Shown: positions 60,297 through 64,000 of the stretch, piece by piece
How positions within the stretch are numbered: position 1 is the stretch's first letter
How the letters are laid out: each line of letters begins with the position of its first letter
Source of the DNA: Bacteroidales bacterium
Lineage (GTDB): Bacteria > Bacteroidota > Bacteroidia > Bacteroidales > JAGOPY01
Reading direction: 5' to 3'
DNA length: 64,000 nt
Assembly: GCA_023229505.1 (NCBI GenBank)
Contig: JALNZD010000017.1
Location: 1-64,000, forward strand
Notes under the pieces: model-generated
The model's input: only the letters and a program-made list of their open reading frames with translations
Database searches by the model: none
Told to the model about the DNA's origin: nothing
Translations under genes and position numbers: made by a program

Positions 60297-62401
60297 CCCG
60301 GCAATTTAATCCTGGCCTGGATTTCAATTTCGTTCTGGCGGTTCCTGTCAACTTCATCCCATCCCGAACCAATATGACGGTTTTTATAATAAACGGTTGA
60401 TAACCTCAGCCATAAGTCCAGCCAATCTACCGGCGTCCACCTGAACATCATGATCCCCCGGATTCCTTTCCCGTAATGCATGAATGAAGTGAAATCATAA
60501 AGCACATCATTTTCATAGGCGTAAATTCTGTTATCATAATCGGGAACATCGAAAAAGCACACCCTGAGCCAGATTTTTGCATCTATCATGGAAGGGGAAA
60601 ACTCAATATCCTGGAATATCAACCAGCCAGGATTGAGAGCCTGAACTTTTTTGGGTGCGAGGTCACACTCCACACGGGTTTTGAATCTAAATCCCGGCTT
60701 TGCTTCAAAACGTCCTTCCAGGCGCAGCTTATACTGAGATAAATTTAAAGGATGACTAATCCAGGCGGAACTTTCAGGATCTGTCGCAGAATTTTGAAGG
60801 TACCTGAAGGAAAAAGCCATTGACCGGGCCTGTGGCCATGCTTTTTCTACTAATACCCTGACCTCTTTTCGATCTGACGGCGCGTTCAGGTCATAACTTG
60901 CCCAAACTGAACGCGAAATATCAGTCATTAATCCGACAAGCCATTTTTTCGGCAATTCAACCTTGATATCAACCTGAAGGCCGTTTTGTCCGGAATTACG
61001 GCTTGAAGAGATGAAGCCTGATCCATACAAGTTTTGATAGTCAACAGCGAAATAGCGGTGAACAATACTAATCTGAGCTCCAGGCGCAGGCATCATTTCA
61101 ATCCCGGTTACCACCGCCATGGCTTTGTTCCTACAGACGGATGTTTCGTTGAATATATGCACTTTGTGTAACCAGAAGGTTGAAGAAATTCCGGCAATAA
61201 GATTAGACCTGCCAGTAAATTCAAATTTCGCATAAGGCCGGCTGCTTTTAACTACTGATGCGTCAAATTGGTTATACATCGCTATAATCCCTGTTTTCAG
61301 CCAGTTGTTGGCATAAACCAGGAAGCCGCCGATTACCTTTTCCCCGATTGTTTTCCTGTTGCTCAATTCGCTGATAGTACGGTGCATCCCTGATTTATCA
61401 ATAGAGGAAAATGATACAGGATTGCCCAGGCTGTCGGTGACAATGGAGATGCCATCAATTTTTTGAAATGAAGCAAACCCTGTTAGTGAAAACCTGCCAG
61501 GTCCGGCACTAAAAGCAACTCCCCTGAAGAATCCTGTTTCGCTGACCGATGTCTGGGGCCGGATCCGATTTGCCATCCCCGCCATTCCATTACGGCCTTT
61601 AATGACCGATTGCCCTCCTGCCAGGTTTATGCCGTAACCGAAACTGACCCTGTAATTACCTAAAATCATAGACTTGACCGGCCCCAGGTTCTTTAAGTGC
61701 AGATATCCCGAAAACAGGTCAGGAGTTTTGATTTTCATTGAAATTAAAGATGAAGAAATGAGGAAAGGCTCCCCTGGATCTTTTTCCATCCTCAGGCCCA
61801 TAGCAAGTTTGTTCCTGTATTCAAGGTCGTAACGCATCGCTAATCTGAAAGGAGATCCTGAATAGACAGGTTCTCCGGGATTTTCACTATCAGTGTTTAC
61901 CTGCTCATAACCTTTACTTTTTTCAGTGTTGAAGGCAGTTTTAAGAATCAGGCTCTGATGTACAGACCGGAAGCTGAACTTCTTAAAAGTCCTTGGCTTT
62001 TTAGGGAGATCAACGGTAACTAATGGAATCACCTTTCGGACAGCCTGAAAGTCCCATCCTTCGATGAATGAGAGTTCATAGACTGAAAGAAGGTTTCCAT
62101 AAATCAGCCGGTATTCTTTCAGTTTATTAAGTTGGAAAAGGCTGATGATTTTATACTCCATGAGCCAATCTGCTTCTTCCGTGTTGATGCCAAGGGGATC
62201 TTCAAGCCATTGGTCGATAATATCCTGCCATTCTTCTAAAGTTGAAAGATAGGCCTCATCCGATGCCAGAATTTCTTCGGCATAATCTTCATAGGCCGTG
62301 ACCTGTCGATTGTTTTCCTGTGATTTGACGAGACATGGGAATGAAATGAGCAGAAAGGCAGTCAGCACAAATGCGGCCGGATATCTTCCATTAGTATTCA
62401 T
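60293..62401 (-). CDS. Exported helix-hairpin-helix protein with a beta-barrel-like C-terminal part
   Basis: This 702-residue protein has a signal peptide (to about residue 27, LVKSQ). An N-terminal helical part of about 100 residues contains two HhH-like motifs (DPLGINTEEADWLMEYKI, ISLFQLNKLKEYRLIYGNLLSVYELSFI) of the ComEA type. About 550 residues of alternating strands follow (LILKTAFNTEKSKGYEQV, FSFRYLQNSATDPESS) that look like an outer-membrane barrel. Such HhH-barrel proteins recur in Bacteroidota, without assigned function. It overlaps the PorV-like gene by four bases (ATGA), so the two probably work together. A DNA-binding or uptake role is only a guess from the HhH motifs. Confidence 0.7.
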   Translation of the reverse strand: MNTNGRYPAAFVLTAFLLISFPCLVKSQENNRQVTAYEDYAEEILASDEAYLSTLEEWQDIIDQWLEDPLGINTEEADWLMEYKIISLFQLNKLKEYRLIYGNLLSVYELSFIEGWDFQAVRKVIPLVTVDLPKKPRTFKKFSFRSVHQSLILKTAFNTEKSKGYEQVNTDSENPGEPVYSGSPFRLAMRYDLEYRNKLAMGLRMEKDPGEPFLISSSLISMKIKTPDLFSGYLHLKNLGPVKSMILGNYRVSFGYGINLAGGQSVIKGRNGMAGMANRIRPQTSVSETGFFRGVAFSAGPGRFSLTGFASFQKIDGISIVTDSLGNPVSFSSIDKSGMHRTISELSNRKTIGEKVIGGFLVYANNWLKTGIIAMYNQFDASVVKSSRPYAKFEFTGRSNLIAGISSTFWLHKVHIFNETSVCRNKAMAVVTGIEMMPAPGAQISIVHRYFAVDYQNLYGSGFISSSRNSGQNGLQVDIKVELPKKWLVGLMTDISRSVWASYDLNAPSDRKEVRVLVEKAWPQARSMAFSFRYLQNSATDPESSAWISHPLNLSQYKLRLEGRFEAKPGFRFKTRVECDLAPKKVQALNPGWLIFQDIEFSPSMIDAKIWLRVCFFDVPDYDNRIYAYENDVLYDFTSFMHYGKGIRGIMMFRWTPVDWLDLWLRLSTVYYKNRHIGSGWDEVDRNRQNEIEIQARIKLPG

Positions 62402-63222
62402 TTAATATCATATTGGAGTGATATCTGCGGGGTAAAACCTAGGTATTGGTGATAGGCAGAGGAAAATTCAAAAAGAAGCCGGTTATGGCGTAAACCTGTA
62501 CCAAATGAGTAAGAAGCCGGGAAAATCCTTATACCGCCCCTGATGAAAAAAATATCCCTGAAGATATACTCCATCCCGATCTTCAGACATGGAGAGAGGT
62601 CCAGGTCCTTTTCACATTCGGCATGTATGAACAAAGCGGGTGAATACTGAAATGACATACCAAGTTTGAGTATAGCAGGCAGGGTTGCATTATCTTTACT
62701 TTTATAATACAATTGAAAGGGATTGAAGGTGGCAAAAGCCAGGTTTACTTTTTTTGAAAGAACGATAATGGTGCCTAATTCATAACTGACCTGGTGAAGA
62801 GGCGGGGCTTCTCCTCCCGCTTTTTGAAAGACATAGACAAGGCTGATCCCTGTGAGGACATGTTCCCCAAATTGCCGCCCATAGCCGAGGCTGACCTTTT
62901 GATCGATAAAAGCCTGGTATCCTGAAAATATGGTGAAAATGCCCAGGCAGCCTTTACCGGCAGGAATCGATGCAGCAATGGCATAATATCCCAGCTCCTT
63001 CATAAGATATCGCTGTTCCGCGTTTGTTGCCAATGAAATATGATTATACCTGGCCAACCCGGCCGGGTTGTTAGCCACGGCCCAGGCATCTTCCAATCCT
63101 GCTGAGACCCCTGCTAATGAGGCGCTTCTTGCCCCTGCAGCGGTCGTTTGACATTTTAACTGTAACCAGGGAACCAGCACCATCACGCATACAAGTACCC
63201 TCCATATTAACCTGATGCTCAT
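62398..63222 (-). CDS. PorV/PorQ-like outer-membrane protein
   Basis: This 274-residue protein has a signal peptide (to about residue 25, LKCQ) followed by the family-typical GARSASLAGVSAGLEDAWAVANNPAGLA, then strands of a 14-strand FadL-like barrel (LGIFTIFSGYQAFIDQKVSLGYGRQ). PorV and PorQ act in T9SS, but the family (UPF0164) is broad. It is the first gene of an operon with the HhH-barrel protein, divergent from the DUF2461 gene. Confidence 0.75.
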   Translation of the reverse strand: MSIRLIWRVLVCVMVLVPWLQLKCQTTAAGARSASLAGVSAGLEDAWAVANNPAGLARYNHISLATNAEQRYLMKELGYYAIAASIPAGKGCLGIFTIFSGYQAFIDQKVSLGYGRQFGEHVLTGISLVYVFQKAGGEAPPLHQVSYELGTIIVLSKKVNLAFATFNPFQLYYKSKDNATLPAILKLGMSFQYSPALFIHAECEKDLDLSPCLKIGMEYIFRDIFFIRGGIRIFPASYSFGTGLRHNRLLFEFSSAYHQYLGFTPQISLQYDIK

Positions 63223-63246
63223 TATAATTTATTTTGAATTTGAAAT

Positions 63247-63311
63247 CAGTGGAACAGTGGAACGGTGAAACAGTGGAACCGAAACTTAAATTTTCAATTT
63301 TCAATTTTCAA
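63247..63311. repeat. Adjacent octad and heptad arrays
   Basis: Octads cagtggaa, cagtggaa, cggtgaaa, cagtggaa (63247-63278) are followed by three copies of ttttcaa (63291-63311). They lie between the divergent PorV-like and DUF2461 genes. Confidence 0.9.
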
Positions 63312-63374
63312 TTTGATATTACTGGTTAATCCGTTTTTTCCTCATTTTATACCCGGTCAAAACAGTAAAAAAAA

Positions 63375-63382
63375 TAATTTTG
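63375..63382 (+). promoter_or_regulatory. -7 box upstream of the DUF2461 gene
   Basis: TAATTTTG is a full TAnnTTTG match, 11 bases before ATG 63394. No TTTG is seen at the -33 position. Confidence 0.45.
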
Positions 63383-63393
63383 TTAAAAAAAAC

Positions 63394-64000
63394 ATGGATA
63401 CTATCTTATTTGAATTCCTCAGAGATCTGAAAACCAATAATAACCGTGAATGGTTTCAGGCTAACAAAGACCGTTATAACCAGGCGCGGCTGGCATTTGA
63501 ATCTTTTATCAATGAATTGATCCCCCTGATCAGAACTGTTGATCCACTGGTTGATATGATCACGGCAAAGGATTGTGTATTCAGGATTTATCGCGATGTA
63601 CGCTTTTCTGCTGACAAGGCACCTTATAAGACCAATATGGGTGCCTATATTGCCAGGGGTGGGAAAAGTTCAGTCATGGCGGGTTATTATGTCCATTTCG
63701 AACACGGGGAATCATTCCTGGCAGGTGGGCTTTATATGCCGCCTGCAGAAACCCTGAAGAAAATCCGGGATGAGATTTATTACCAGGCCGAAGATTTAAA
63801 AAAAATAATCTACAGAAAAGAATTTACTGATTGTTTCGGGCAGTTGGATGATCCGGGAAAGATGAAGAATCCTCCGAAAGGTTATTCAAAGGAATTCCGT
63901 GATATAGACCTCCTGAAATTCCGCAGTTATGCTGCCATGCACCCTGTTCCTGACCATGTTGCCTTATCAGAAAGCTACCTCAATTATGCAGTAGAAGTGT
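63394..64000 (+). CDS. DUF2461 family protein, cut by the window end
   Basis: The frame from ATG 63394 stays open to the end of the window (202 codons). It starts MDTILFEFLRDLKTNNNREW and FQANKDRYN, followed by FRIYRDVRFSADKAPYKTNM and YYVHFEHGESFLAGGLYMP, the characteristic order of the DUF2461 (TIGR02453) family. Members have about 220-230 residues, so only the last 20-30 residues are missing. The function is unknown. Confidence 0.88.
   Translation, partial: MDTILFEFLRDLKTNNNREWFQANKDRYNQARLAFESFINELIPLIRTVDPLVDMITAKDCVFRIYRDVRFSADKAPYKTNMGAYIARGGKSSVMAGYYVHFEHGESFLAGGLYMPPAETLKKIRDEIYYQAEDLKKIIYRKEFTDCFGQLDDPGKMKNPPKGYSKEFRDIDLLKFRSYAAMHPVPDHVALSESYLNYAVEV

Noticed and set aside
62398..63222. 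Naming the FadL-like barrel PorV
   Set aside because: The motif is shared by PorV, PorQ and other UPF0164 proteins; only family membership can be supported.

Overview
The window reads as chromosomal DNA of a Bacteroidota member, probably an uncultured relative of the Bacteroidales/Marinilabiliales. The evidence is: five proteins with type IX secretion (T9SS) C-terminal sorting domains; porX, the T9SS response regulator with a PglZ domain; the fused lpxC-fabZ gene between lpxD and lpxA; LytS/LytTR two-component proteins with extracellular propellers; a sigma/FecR/TonB receptor relay; and repeated matches to the Bacteroidota -7 promoter box TAnnTTTG. Most of the window is ordinary, densely packed core genome. 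No complete insertion sequence, prophage or CRISPR array was seen.

Layout. 0.3-8.3 kb: propeller histidine kinase with LytTR regulator, crotonase-fold protein, membrane-anchored SMP-30-like protein, secreted hypothetical, and an ECF sigma factor with its putative anti-sigma. 8.4-12.8 kb: ComEC and, convergent, a secreted M28 peptidase. 13.0-18.0 kb: the one disordered region, holding a small membrane protein, a GIY-YIG nuclease pseudogene, tRNA-Asp with terminator, DUF192 protein, an orphan gene fragment, an Fe-S protein, an exported nitroreductase, then about 2 kb of tiny or broken ORFs. 18.0-22.6 kb: ion transport (NhaD/ArsB-type antiporter, TrkH, DUF47 protein, PiT phosphate transporter). 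22.7-26.0 kb: lipid A operon lpxD-lpxC/fabZ-lpxA. 26.1-32.6 kb: porX, tsaE, ald, aroB, aroA and a LutA-like protein. 32.7-40.9 kb: three large T9SS adhesin-like proteins and one small secreted protein. 40.9-45.0 kb: tex, an outer-membrane barrel protein, a truncated tag, and a lipoprotein glutamine amidotransferase. 45.1-49.8 kb: lipoprotein, sigma, FecR and TonB receptor. 50.0-54.3 kb: rimM, rpsP with a long acidic tail, a T9SS protein and a lipoprotein. 54.7-60.3 kb: DNA polymerase III alpha with an N-terminal proofreading exonuclease, thioredoxin, and a DUF58 protein. 60.3-64 kb: HhH/barrel protein, PorV-like protein, and a DUF2461 protein cut by the window end.

The most unusual signal is not a gene. 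At least a dozen gene boundaries carry short tandem arrays of period 7, and four carry arrays of period 8. The unit differs between loci and drifts along an array while the register is kept, in one case for 17 heptads. Many arrays run into stop codons, and one encodes part of a signal peptide. Other second-look items are a perfect 30-bp GTAG-footed palindrome beside the truncated tag gene; a near-identical 17-bp site placed in inverted orientation at two gene-fragment junctions around tRNA-Asp; the exonuclease-DnaE fusion, whose PHP domain seems to have lost metal ligands; and several miniature ORFs. All calls come from reading the sequence. No database search was run.
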